In this document: positions 1-7,289 of the stretch, piece after piece
How the letters are laid out: each line of letters opens with the position of its first letter
How positions within the stretch are numbered: position 1 is the stretch's first letter
DNA from: Gammaproteobacteria bacterium
GTDB taxonomy: Bacteria; Pseudomonadota; Gammaproteobacteria; Competibacterales; Competibacteraceae
NCBI GenBank assembly: GCA_020047885.1
Contig: JAIFNF010000193.1
Coordinates: 1-7,289 of the forward strand
Reading direction: 5' to 3'
Length of the DNA stretch: 7,289 bases
Notes under the pieces: generated by a model
What the model saw: the letters and a program-made list of their open reading frames with translations, nothing else
The model's database searches: none
Told to the model about the DNA's origin: nothing
Made by a program: the position numbers and the translations under genes

Positions 1-53
1 CGGGGTTTTCACGTTGACTGACAAATAGTTCTTATTGGAGGAGGTAAGCCATC

Positions 54-707
54 ATGTTGCGTTTCAAGAATCAATGGATGTTACTCATGGCGTTGTGGCT
101 CTGGACTACGCTCGGACTGGCGGCGCTGCCGAATGACATTGCGGGCTATGTCACCCGGGTTCGTGGCGACGTGGCGGTCGAGAACGCTGCCGGTCGTCAG
201 TCGCTGGCGCTGGGTCAGCCACTGCACCTGCACGACCACATCGTGACGGGTGCGAACGCCCGTCTGGAGGCGCAGATGCGCGATGGTATGGTGGTCACGT
301 TGGGCGAAAACACCGAATTTGCCATCAAGCAGGTTATGGGCGTGTCAGCAAACAGCGAGAATTCGATCTTTGGATTGATTAAAGGCGTCTTCCGGTCGGC
401 TACCCACCATGCCGAAGGAAAACCGCTCCCCAGAGAACCGTGTCGGGTTGAAACGCCGGTCGCGACGATTGGCATTCGCGGCACCGAGTTGTGGGGAGGA
501 TTCAACCTGCTCAATGCAGGATCGACTACGCTGGATGTGGTGATGCTGGACGGGAAAGGCGTGTATGTAGAAAGCGCTGGGCAGCGTGTGGAGTTGAAGC
601 AGTCCGGGGATGGCACCACGGTGAAAGGCACAGGTCAGTCACCGACGCCCCTGAAGGTGTGGGGAGACAAGAAGCTCCAAGCGGCTCAGCAAACCGTGGC
701 CTGGTAG
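54..707 (+). CDS. Secreted stand-alone FecR-domain protein
   Basis: A 217-residue protein. An N-terminal signal peptide is visible: basic residues (R3, K5), a hydrophobic core at about 8-24, and a likely cleavage near 23-25. The mature part is a FecR-type domain (PF04773-like). Residues 30-90 resemble the 'G.V..V.G.V...' start, followed by a response-like 'IVTGANARLE' and 'LGENTEF' segment, and the typical FecR signature VETPVATIGIRGT lies at 132-144. There are no transmembrane helices after the signal and no LysM or peptidoglycan domain. Classical FecR is an inner-membrane anti-sigma regulator with a cytoplasmic N-terminal domain. That domain is absent here and no sigma factor gene is nearby, so this is more likely a periplasmic sensor or scaffold of unknown partner. 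The start is chosen because GGAGGAGG (37-44) lies nine bases upstream. It appears monocistronic, with a terminator directly downstream. The fold call is firm; the function is unknown. Confidence 0.85.
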   Translation: MLRFKNQWMLLMALWLWTTLGLAALPNDIAGYVTRVRGDVAVENAAGRQSLALGQPLHLHDHIVTGANARLEAQMRDGMVVTLGENTEFAIKQVMGVSANSENSIFGLIKGVFRSATHHAEGKPLPREPCRVETPVATIGIRGTELWGGFNLLNAGSTTLDVVMLDGKGVYVESAGQRVELKQSGDGTTVKGTGQSPTPLKVWGDKKLQAAQQTVAW

Positions 708-721
708 GGTTCAAATTTGGC

Positions 722-753
722 ACCGCCAAGCGATCTTGGCGGTTCAATTTTTT
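722..753 (+). terminator. Intrinsic terminator of the FecR-domain gene
   Basis: A perfect 9-bp stem, ACCGCCAAG (722-730) with CTTGGCGGT (735-743), closes a CGAT loop and is followed four bases later by a run of six T (748-753). It lies 15 bases after the FecR-domain stop codon. On the opposite strand, where it would end the convergent aarF-like gene, the hairpin is followed only by AAATTT, so termination in that direction would be weaker. Confidence 0.88.
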
Positions 754-759
754 CCAATT

Positions 760-2463
760 TCAACCCCCCCGCCAATAAATCCATCCCCCCGCCAAGAGCA
801 GTCCACTACCCGTCAGCCAGGCATCGGTCTGCGCCAGGATTAGCACCCCGCCCAGAATACACGCAGCGGCCACGATAGCGCTGCGTAGCCCAGCCAGCGG
901 ATGTGTCGCGGCTGAGGACGGCGTGGAACCCTCAAGGAGGCGACTGGATTGCGCCAGAAATTCCGGCAACCGCCCGACCAAATCCAGCAATTCCGGGCCA
1001 TTGCGCCATAACTCCCGGCGCATTCGTGCGGGTTGGAACTGGGCGCGAAAAATCCGCTCAATATGCTTCCGCGAGACCGACACCACGTCCAGGCCGGGAT
1101 CGACCATGCGCCCCACACCTTCAAACGTCACCAGCGCCTTCACCATCAGCACCAGATCGACCCGAAAATACATCCGATGCCGTCCACCCAGCCGCATCGA
1201 TTCCAGAATCAGCCGGGCAATGCTGAACTGGCCTCGGGCAACGCGCATCAGGAATCGCCGCGATAATTCCACCACCGACCGCCGGAAGCCCGCCAGATCA
1301 CTGCCGCCGGGTCCTGGTCGGGCAATCGCGCACAGATGTTGTGCAGCTTTTTCGACATCGCCATTGACCAGGGCGTGATAGTAGTACAGCAACAATCGGC
1401 GCGTCTGTTCCTCGAAACGGCCGACCATTCCCAAATCGATGAACCCCACCCGCAATGTGGAACCGGGCAGGATCAGTAAGTTACCGGCATGGAGATCGGC
1501 GTGGAAGAACCCATGCTGATACAGCATCCGCAGGATCGCCTCGGCGCCCAGATTGACCACTTGCAGACGCTGTGACTCGTCCAGGGCGAAGGTCGCGGGC
1601 GCACCGGGTTTGAAGCCATCCAGAAATGCCATGGTCAGCACACTGGCGGTGCTGAATTCCCGATACATGGTCGGAAAGACAATCGCGGGCGTATCGTGGA
1701 ACTGGGCGGAAAAGAGATCGCCATTATCCGCCTCGACCGTCAAATCCAGTTCACGAACCGTGTAGTCGCGAAATTCCTCGATAATCGCCACGATTTCATA
1801 TTGGGGGATCAGCGGCCCGATGACCTTCCCCAGCCCACTCAAGAGTTTGAGATCAGCCAGCACGGTTTCCCGCACGCCCGGTTTGAGCACTTTGATCACC
1901 ACCGACTGGCCAGTACGGGTGAGGGCGCGATGCACTTGCGCCAGCGACGCCGAACCCAGTGGCTGTTCTTCGACCGACTGAAACAACTCGGTAAGGGGGC
2001 ACCCCAGTTCGGCTTCGATCAGGGTGCGGATCACCGGAAAAGCCACGGCGGGCGCTTCATCAAACAGGTGTTTTAATTCATGGGTGATGGCACGGGGCAA
2101 CATATCCTCACGCACCGCCATGATCTGACCGAGCTTGATGTAGGTCGGGCCTAACCGCTCCAACCGGCAGCGGAACTGGGCAGCGAACGGTAAAGGTGCC
2201 AGCGCTGGATCAAGGCCATACTCGGCCAGCGTCGCCACCAACCGCAGGAATCGTTGCCGTCGTCGCCACTCGGGAGGCAGGCTGCGGACGTAGGCGACCA
2301 CCCCCCCCGCCAGCAGGCCCAGCAACTGACCGGCAATGGTCAGGAACCGCCGGAACAGCCGTCGGTGCCGAGCCGGCGGTTTAGGCAGCGGCCATTTCGT
2401 TACAGCGACTGGCAGCGGGGTAACGGCTGGCGGATCAGTCGATGGATGCGGATGTTCGGCCAT
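760..2463 (-). CDS. AarF/UbiB/ABC1-family kinase-like protein
   Basis: A 567-residue member of the UbiB/COQ8 atypical kinase family, whose members support ubiquinone or other isoprenoid-lipid metabolism at the membrane. Visible motifs, numbered from the ATG at 2463: the family-specific KxGQ motif (KLGQ, 110-113), the alanine-rich nucleotide loop GSASLAQVH (170-178), the ATP-binding lysine in VVIK (K191), the catalytic HADLHAGN (321-328), and a DLG metal-binding motif in place of DFG (343-345). Two C-terminal hydrophobic helices (about 527-544 and 549-564) match the usual UbiB membrane anchor, and another hydrophobic stretch lies at about 43-59 after a proline-rich basic N-terminus. An in-frame TTG at 2490 would add nine residues; ATG is preferred although neither start has a clear Shine-Dalgarno. 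It is not beside ubiE or ubiJ, so it could be an AarF paralogue rather than the main UbiB. The family call is firm; the substrate is unknown. Confidence 0.92.
   Translation of the reverse strand: MAEHPHPSTDPPAVTPLPVAVTKWPLPKPPARHRRLFRRFLTIAGQLLGLLAGGVVAYVRSLPPEWRRRQRFLRLVATLAEYGLDPALAPLPFAAQFRCRLERLGPTYIKLGQIMAVREDMLPRAITHELKHLFDEAPAVAFPVIRTLIEAELGCPLTELFQSVEEQPLGSASLAQVHRALTRTGQSVVIKVLKPGVRETVLADLKLLSGLGKVIGPLIPQYEIVAIIEEFRDYTVRELDLTVEADNGDLFSAQFHDTPAIVFPTMYREFSTASVLTMAFLDGFKPGAPATFALDESQRLQVVNLGAEAILRMLYQHGFFHADLHAGNLLILPGSTLRVGFIDLGMVGRFEEQTRRLLLYYYHALVNGDVEKAAQHLCAIARPGPGGSDLAGFRRSVVELSRRFLMRVARGQFSIARLILESMRLGGRHRMYFRVDLVLMVKALVTFEGVGRMVDPGLDVVSVSRKHIERIFRAQFQPARMRRELWRNGPELLDLVGRLPEFLAQSSRLLEGSTPSSAATHPLAGLRSAIVAAACILGGVLILAQTDAWLTGSGLLLAGGWIYWRGG
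765..795 (-). repeat. Short tandem duplication with G tracts at the 3' end of the aarF-like gene
   Basis: The 11-mer CCCCCCGCCAA occurs at 765-775 and again at 785-795, 20 bases apart. On the coding (minus) strand this is TTGGCGGGGGG twice, and the second copy extends to seven G just before the TGA stop. It encodes the glycine-rich end of the protein (AGGW then WRGG). The arrangement suggests a local tandem duplication and gives homopolymer runs prone to slippage or sequencing error. Confidence 0.7.
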
Positions 2464-2545
2464 GCGGCTAACGGGGGAAACAGGTTCCAAAGGTGGGCGG
2501 GGCGGCGGATACGCGAGTCAGGATCAGCACAGTATAACCCGCTGA

Positions 2546-2582
2546 CCCCGCAGCGCCGGGAATCTCAACCGGGACTGCTGGG
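2546..2582. repeat. Imperfect inverted repeat in the divergent intergenic region
   Basis: Left arm CCC-C-GCAG-CG-CCGG (2546-2559) and right arm CCGG-GA-CTGC-T-GGG (2569-2582) pair over three blocks of 3, 4 and 4 bases, separated by a 1x1 and a 2x2 mismatch, around a 9-base loop. There is no T run on either side, so it is not an intrinsic terminator. It lies between the divergent aarF-like and AAA+/FHA genes and could be an operator or a 5'-UTR hairpin of the latter. A TATAAC / TATACT box overlaps 2531-2538 on both strands, but I see no matching -35 element. Confidence 0.5.
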
Positions 2583-2632
2583 AATAGATGCAAAGGTGTA
2601 GACTGGCCACTTGGCGACTGGTGGGAGGGGTT

Positions 2633-5281
2633 ATGCGCACGGGCAACATCGAGTCTAAACACTCACCCTTGAAAACAAAGGAATTACGGCACTTTTACCG
2701 TAATACACTATTCGACGCGGCTTGCGCGGGGATCCTGGACGGTATTCGGGAGCGGTGCGGGATGATGCTCTTAATTGGAGAGACCGGCGTCGGCAAAACA
2801 CTTCTGCTGCATCGCTGCATGGCGGAAGCTCCCGATATTCGTTTCATTCTACTGACCAATGCCGGCCTGGATTTTCCCGATATCCTCAATTATCTGTGCG
2901 CCAGTTTGGAACTGCCCGCAGACCATCTGGACGCCGGGCAGCGCAGCCGGTTATTGCTGGAGGCGCTGGCTGCCTGCGAACGCCGCAACCAGCCCGTAAC
3001 CCTGTTGATTGATGATGCCCATCAGTTGCGGGTGGGCGTATTGCGCCGCCTGCATGATTTCGTGGAAATGCCGGCGATCCCGGCCCAGCGCCTGCAGGTG
3101 GTGTTAGCGGGGTTGCCGGAGATTGAGGCTAAACTGCGCCAGCCGGAATTACAGCGACTCCAGACCCGCATCACGACGTGCTGTCGTCTCGGTTCGCTGA
3201 GCGACGCCGAAGCAGCCTTATTCATCCGCCATCAATTTGAAACCGCTCAGCACTGGAACGGCGAATTACCGGCGTCAGCGATTATTGACCGCATCGTCCA
3301 GTATGGCCAGGGCGTTCCGCGCGTTCTCGCCACATTGTGCGACACGATATTGTTGTTCGCCGGTCTGGAGCTGGATGGCGAACTGACCCCGGCGCTGGTC
3401 GATGAAGCGGCCAAAAGTTGCTTCCTCAATGAATCGTTTGAGCCGCATCCCCCTGCTGCCCCGCCGGTGGCTGAGCGCAGCGCCGTCAAGCTGGATTTTC
3501 CCGACCTCGGGTTCGATTTCGACCTTGAGCAAACGCTGAAAACCGATACGAACGCGGCACCGACCTCTGAATGGGCGGCTCTACCCGAGATCGAGTGGTT
3601 AGATGAATCCCTGACTGAGGAAAAATCGGTCATACCGCTCGTCAGCACACCCGCTCCCGCGCCTGTCGAACCACGCTCGACGGCGTCCATCACTTCACCC
3701 GCACTGCTTGAGTTCAAGCAACTACTCACCGCTCTGGGCGCTAAGGAGCATCGCCATGAGGCTCGGAACCGGGAAGGTCTGCGCTATTTTCGCAACCACT
3801 ATCTTCAGTTGCTGCAGGGCGAAGATGCCGGATGGCTGGATGCCTGCGCACAGCGCATCGCCGAGGTGCAGGCCACACACCAGCCGGTGCTGGTCAGTCT
3901 AGCGACGCTGGCGACGCCAGGACGTGAGGGCGTGCTCTGTGCATTGCTGATCAATCCGACCTGGTGGCTGTACCGCGAAATCCGGCTGCGCCTGCACAGT
4001 CCTGACCTGGCGTTTGACCATGACGGCCAGACCTCGGCGGTTCGGCTGCTGGACGGCCACGATGCCCACCCGGTGTATTTGGCCTATCGCTGCCTGCACA
4101 AGGAACCCACTCCAGCGACCTTGTGGCTGGAATTGGAACTCTGTGACCATCGCGGGGAGTGGTCAGCCTACGGCAACCGGCAGGAAATCGGTCTGGACTG
4201 GGCAGGCGGCGGGCAGCATCGTGGGCGGCGGGCGGCGGGCGCTGAACCGCATGACCGATTCTGGCTCGATTTCCTGAGCGAACCTGACGCTGGAGCCTGG
4301 TTAGTGGATGGCGGCGGCGCGCTCAGCAGCACCTTGCCCCTGGAACTGGAAGAACATGTTGAGCGGACTCAGCATCTGCGGACGACGCATGAACAGACGC
4401 TGAGTCGCGGTACGCCGCTGACGCGAGCGTTGCTGATGGCGGTGGATCCGACCCAGGCACCGGCGCGGATTGAGCTGGTTTCGCGGCCGTTTATGGTGTT
4501 TGGTCGGCAAAGCGCTACCGCAGGCACCGGCTTTGGCGATTTCACGCTGGGGTTTGTTCCTAAATACAGTCGGATTTCCCGAATGCATTGCGTGGTGTGC
4601 GCACTGGGCGATCAATTGGTGCTGATGGCGGTGAGTGACCAAGGCTATACCTACACGGGACACAATGGCCACCGACTGGAATGTCAGCGTTGGGCACCGC
4701 TGGAATCCGGGGACATCCTGGATATTTGCGACCTGTACCACCTGAAGCTCTCGCTGACCTGGGATCACCGGGTAGACCATGAGACGCTGGACTGGGATCC
4801 TCAGGAACCCCGTGATCGATTTGGCCGCTATCTTCTGGAGCTGGTCGAGGTGCTGCATCAACGCGACCAGCAGGCAGACAATTCAGCCTTGCGGGCGAAT
4901 CTGCGCAAACGTTATCTCCATCTGACGCATATGCAGGATCGGGTGGCTGAACTGAACGGCGTCGGCAATCCTGGCGCGTTGCTGTATGCCTGTTTTGAAC
5001 GCGATGACGCATCCAGCCAGCAAATCAGGCATTACTACGTTCCCAAGTGGTTGCCGGTCGGCAGCGCTCCGGGGGATGGGCTGCGCATCCAGGCACCGGA
5101 CGTGAAAGCGCATCATGCGGAACTGTTGTTCCGGGATGGCATGTACTGGATTCAGAATCTGGCGGAGGCAGAATCGGTGCGGATTGGCTGCCACGGGTTG
5201 GCAACCAACGAGGCGCTGGCGCTGGCAACGGGCGACACCCTGACGATCGGCTCGGTACGGTTCATGTTTGAGGGGTATTAG
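2633..5281 (+). CDS. ExeA-type AAA+ ATPase fused to two FHA-like domains
   Basis: An 882-residue protein. Start ATG 2633 is chosen because GGGAGGGG (2623-2630) precedes it; an in-frame ATG at 2588 would add 15 residues without a good ribosome site. Residues about 15-260 are an ExeA/GspA/TniB-like AAA+ module: 'HFYRN.LF' start, Walker A GETGVGKT (49-56), Walker B TLLIDDAH (123-130, with DD rather than the usual DE), and an AGLPE segment (159-163) like the family's sensor region. An acidic, proline-rich linker follows (about 260-350). Residues about 355-580 match nothing I recognise and have several predicted strands. An FHA domain follows (about 605-700: FGR at 613-615, SRISRMH 636-642), then a helical spacer and a second, degenerate FHA-like domain (about 795-882: VGS, KAHHAEL, terminal TIGSVRFMF). 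No signal peptide or membrane helix, so it is probably cytoplasmic. FHA domains bind phosphothreonine; partner and process are unknown. It is not a complete GspA, which has a membrane segment and a peptidoglycan-binding domain instead. Confidence 0.85.
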   Translation: MRTGNIESKHSPLKTKELRHFYRNTLFDAACAGILDGIRERCGMMLLIGETGVGKTLLLHRCMAEAPDIRFILLTNAGLDFPDILNYLCASLELPADHLDAGQRSRLLLEALAACERRNQPVTLLIDDAHQLRVGVLRRLHDFVEMPAIPAQRLQVVLAGLPEIEAKLRQPELQRLQTRITTCCRLGSLSDAEAALFIRHQFETAQHWNGELPASAIIDRIVQYGQGVPRVLATLCDTILLFAGLELDGELTPALVDEAAKSCFLNESFEPHPPAAPPVAERSAVKLDFPDLGFDFDLEQTLKTDTNAAPTSEWAALPEIEWLDESLTEEKSVIPLVSTPAPAPVEPRSTASITSPALLEFKQLLTALGAKEHRHEARNREGLRYFRNHYLQLLQGEDAGWLDACAQRIAEVQATHQPVLVSLATLATPGREGVLCALLINPTWWLYREIRLRLHSPDLAFDHDGQTSAVRLLDGHDAHPVYLAYRCLHKEPTPATLWLELELCDHRGEWSAYGNRQEIGLDWAGGGQHRGRRAAGAEPHDRFWLDFLSEPDAGAWLVDGGGALSSTLPLELEEHVERTQHLRTTHEQTLSRGTPLTRALLMAVDPTQAPARIELVSRPFMVFGRQSATAGTGFGDFTLGFVPKYSRISRMHCVVCALGDQLVLMAVSDQGYTYTGHNGHRLECQRWAPLESGDILDICDLYHLKLSLTWDHRVDHETLDWDPQEPRDRFGRYLLELVEVLHQRDQQADNSALRANLRKRYLHLTHMQDRVAELNGVGNPGALLYACFERDDASSQQIRHYYVPKWLPVGSAPGDGLRIQAPDVKAHHAELLFRDGMYWIQNLAEAESVRIGCHGLATNEALALATGDTLTIGSVRFMFEGY

Positions 5282-5334
5282 CGCAAGGCGAGAACGCCCA
5301 GGGCAACCCGACCCCAGCGCGAAAGTAGACTGGT

Positions 5335-5358
5335 CGGCACACCCTGCGACCTGTGCCG
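5335..5358. repeat. Perfect 7-bp inverted repeat
   Basis: CGGCACA (5335-5341) and TGTGCCG (5352-5358) form a perfect stem with a 10-base loop, 54 bases after the AAA+/FHA stop. No T tract follows, so a Rho-independent terminator is not supported. It could be a 3'-end RNA hairpin or a protein-binding palindrome upstream of the atp promoter. Confidence 0.4.
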
Positions 5359-5444
5359 GAAATCAGTGGCGTCGGCGGATGGTTCCGTTCATCGGCCTTC
5401 AAGCAATGGCCACGGTGCGAATTGCTGTAACGCAGTAATTTTCA

Positions 5445-5473
5445 TTGACCCCTGTGCAGTGAGTTTCTATAAT
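5445..5473 (+). promoter_or_regulatory. Sigma-70 promoter of the atp operon
   Basis: TTGACC (5445-5450, five of six matches to the -35 consensus) and TATAAT (5468-5473, perfect -10) are separated by exactly 17 bases. The predicted transcription start is near 5480-5481, giving a leader of about 155 bases before atpI. Its position directly upstream of atpI supports a role as the main promoter of the ATP synthase operon. Confidence 0.8.
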
Positions 5474-5551
5474 CCGCACACTTCGTATGGCTGGACGGAA
5501 ACCCCTGAAGTGCCGCAATGGAAGCCCTGATTCAGCGCCAACGAGAAAGAA

Positions 5552-5578
5552 CGATTAAAACCAAAACCCGATTAAAAT
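5552..5578 (+). repeat. Direct repeat CGATTAAAA in the atp leader
   Basis: CGATTAAAA occurs at 5552-5560 and 5570-5578, with an 18-base period, inside an A-rich stretch of the predicted 5' UTR. It may be coincidental in low-complexity sequence, or part of an unstructured region that helps ribosome loading. Confidence 0.4.
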
Positions 5579-5591
5579 AAAGAAGATAACA

Positions 5592-5630
5592 ATGTCCGGC
5601 ATCGCACGGCGCCTCGACCATTTAGAATAA
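5592..5630 (+). CDS. Possible 12-codon leader peptide upstream of atpI
   Basis: ATG at 5592 opens a short ORF (MSGIARRLDHLE) ending in TAA at 5628-5630, four bases before the atpI ATG. A weak purine-rich site (AAAGAAG, 5579-5585) precedes it. atpI itself has no visible Shine-Dalgarno, so translation of this ORF could feed ribosomes to atpI by coupling. It is in a different frame from atpI, so it is not an N-terminal extension. It is equally possible that it is a chance ORF. Confidence 0.25.
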   Translation: MSGIARRLDHLE

Positions 5631-6779
<1,149 letters not shown>

Positions 6780-6836
6780 GCGAAACTCATTGCAAGTCTG
6801 ACGGGTCGGCAGCCTCATCCGCCGCTGGCTCCCTGT

Positions 6837-6882
6837 AAACCCAAGGTTTTTTCATCCACACCCCCAACCTCTCAATGGGAGA
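6837..6882 (+). promoter_or_regulatory. Pyrimidine-rich translation initiation region of atpE
   Basis: The 109-base atpB-atpE spacer contains a tiny 5-bp stem, AAACC (6837-6841) with GGTTT (6845-6849), followed by T, then a C/T-rich stretch (about 6847-6875) poor in G, and finally the Shine-Dalgarno GGGAGA (6877-6882) six bases before the atpE start. In E. coli a U-rich unstructured element just upstream of the atpE ribosome site raises translation of subunit c, which is needed in many copies. The stretch here could serve the same end; that is inference from position and composition. The small stem with its T run could also be a weak attenuator. Confidence 0.4.
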
Positions 6883-6888
6883 CAATAA

Positions 6889-7173
<285 letters not shown>

Positions 7174-7176
<3 letters not shown>

Positions 7177-7189
7177 TCCATCCGGATCA
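7174..7189 (+). other. Hairpin overlapping the atpE stop codon
   Basis: TGATCC (7174-7179) pairs perfectly with GGATCA (7184-7189) around an ATCC loop; the first three bases are the atpE stop codon. No T tract follows and atpF lies 40 bases downstream with its own strong ribosome site, so it is not a terminator. It could mark an RNA processing or stability boundary, or be chance. Confidence 0.4.
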
Positions 7190-7228
7190 TCCCGAACCGC
7201 CAACCCGTGTACCTGAGGAGGTATCCGC

Positions 7229-7289
7229 GTGAACTTCAATGCCACCCTCATTGGGCAGATGATCACGTTTGGCCTTCTGGTGCTCTTCA
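7229..7289 (+). CDS. atpF: F1Fo ATP synthase subunit b, N-terminal fragment
   Basis: The first 20 codons of subunit b, cut by the window end. The visible sequence begins MNFNATLIGQMITFGLLVLF, matching the typical AtpF opening (E. coli MNLNATILGQAIAF) and the start of the single membrane anchor. Subunit b forms the peripheral stalk that links subunit a to F1. The start is GTG (7229-7231), preceded seven bases upstream by the strong Shine-Dalgarno GAGGAGG (7215-7221). The gene order atpB-atpE-atpF supports the call. Confidence 0.92.
   Translation, partial: MNFNATLIGQMITFGLLVLF

Noticed and set aside
14..36. TTGACT at 14-19 as a -35 box for the FecR-domain gene
   Set aside because: No -10-like hexamer lies at suitable spacing; the expected position falls on the Shine-Dalgarno, so the promoter is probably outside the window.
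215..631. 138-codon minus-strand ORF opposite the FecR-domain gene
   Set aside because: It lies wholly antisense to a gene with clear signal peptide, family signature and ribosome site, and its translation shows no recognisable domain.
923..1378. 151-codon plus-strand ORF inside the aarF-like gene
   Set aside because: The opposite strand encodes the conserved UbiB-family C-terminal half; the translation here is Arg/Pro/Ser-rich and has no domain.
3247..3729. 160-codon minus-strand ORF
   Set aside because: Antisense to the AAA+ module and linker; Ser-rich translation without features.
4301..4861. 186-codon minus-strand ORF
   Set aside because: It is antisense to the FHA-coding part of the large ATPase gene and its translation is low-complexity Gln/Arg/His-rich without any motif; typical shadow in GC-rich DNA.
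5335..5358. Hairpin considered as terminator of the AAA+/FHA gene
   Set aside because: The stem is perfect but no T run follows it on either strand, so it is kept only as an inverted repeat.
5487..5580. Two further mini-ORFs in the atp leader (ATG 5487, 23 codons; ATG 5518, 20 codons)
   Set aside because: Neither has a ribosome site or useful spacing to atpI, and the second is mostly Lys/Arg/Thr from A-rich sequence.

Overview
The window reads as chromosomal DNA of a moderately GC-rich gammaproteobacterium. The basis is the E. coli-like ATP synthase subunit a and the atpI-atpB-atpE-atpF order with a proton-type c subunit. The C-terminally extended subunit c and overall style suggest a Chromatiales or Competibacter-like lineage, but this is an impression from sequence alone. 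I see no tRNA, rRNA, IS element, transposase or CRISPR array.

Layout. (1) 54-707 (+) encodes a secreted, stand-alone FecR-domain protein with a strong Shine-Dalgarno, ended by a textbook intrinsic terminator at 722-753. (2) 760-2463 (-), convergent with it, encodes an AarF/UbiB/ABC1-family kinase-like membrane protein. (3) 2464-2632 is a divergent intergenic region with a long imperfect inverted repeat. (4) 2633-5281 (+) encodes a roughly 882-residue protein that joins an ExeA/GspA-type AAA+ ATPase, an acidic proline-rich linker, an unrecognised middle region and two C-terminal FHA-like domains. (5) 5282-5634 is a 353-base intergenic region with a near-consensus sigma-70 promoter and an A-rich leader holding a possible 12-codon leader ORF. 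(6) 5635-7289 (+) is the start of the ATP synthase operon: atpI, atpB, atpE and the first 20 codons of atpF.

How the genes work together. AtpI assists c-ring and a-subunit assembly, AtpB, AtpE and AtpF form the membrane Fo sector, and the rest of F1 should follow beyond the window. The AAA+/FHA protein, the UbiB-like protein and the FecR-like protein are separate transcription units, so a functional link between them is only a hypothesis. The most unusual item is the AAA+/double-FHA fusion, which sits where parA/parB or gidB is often found upstream of atpI. The atp leader also holds features worth testing: the mini-ORF ending four bases before atpI, the long atpB-atpE spacer, and a hairpin containing the atpE stop codon.
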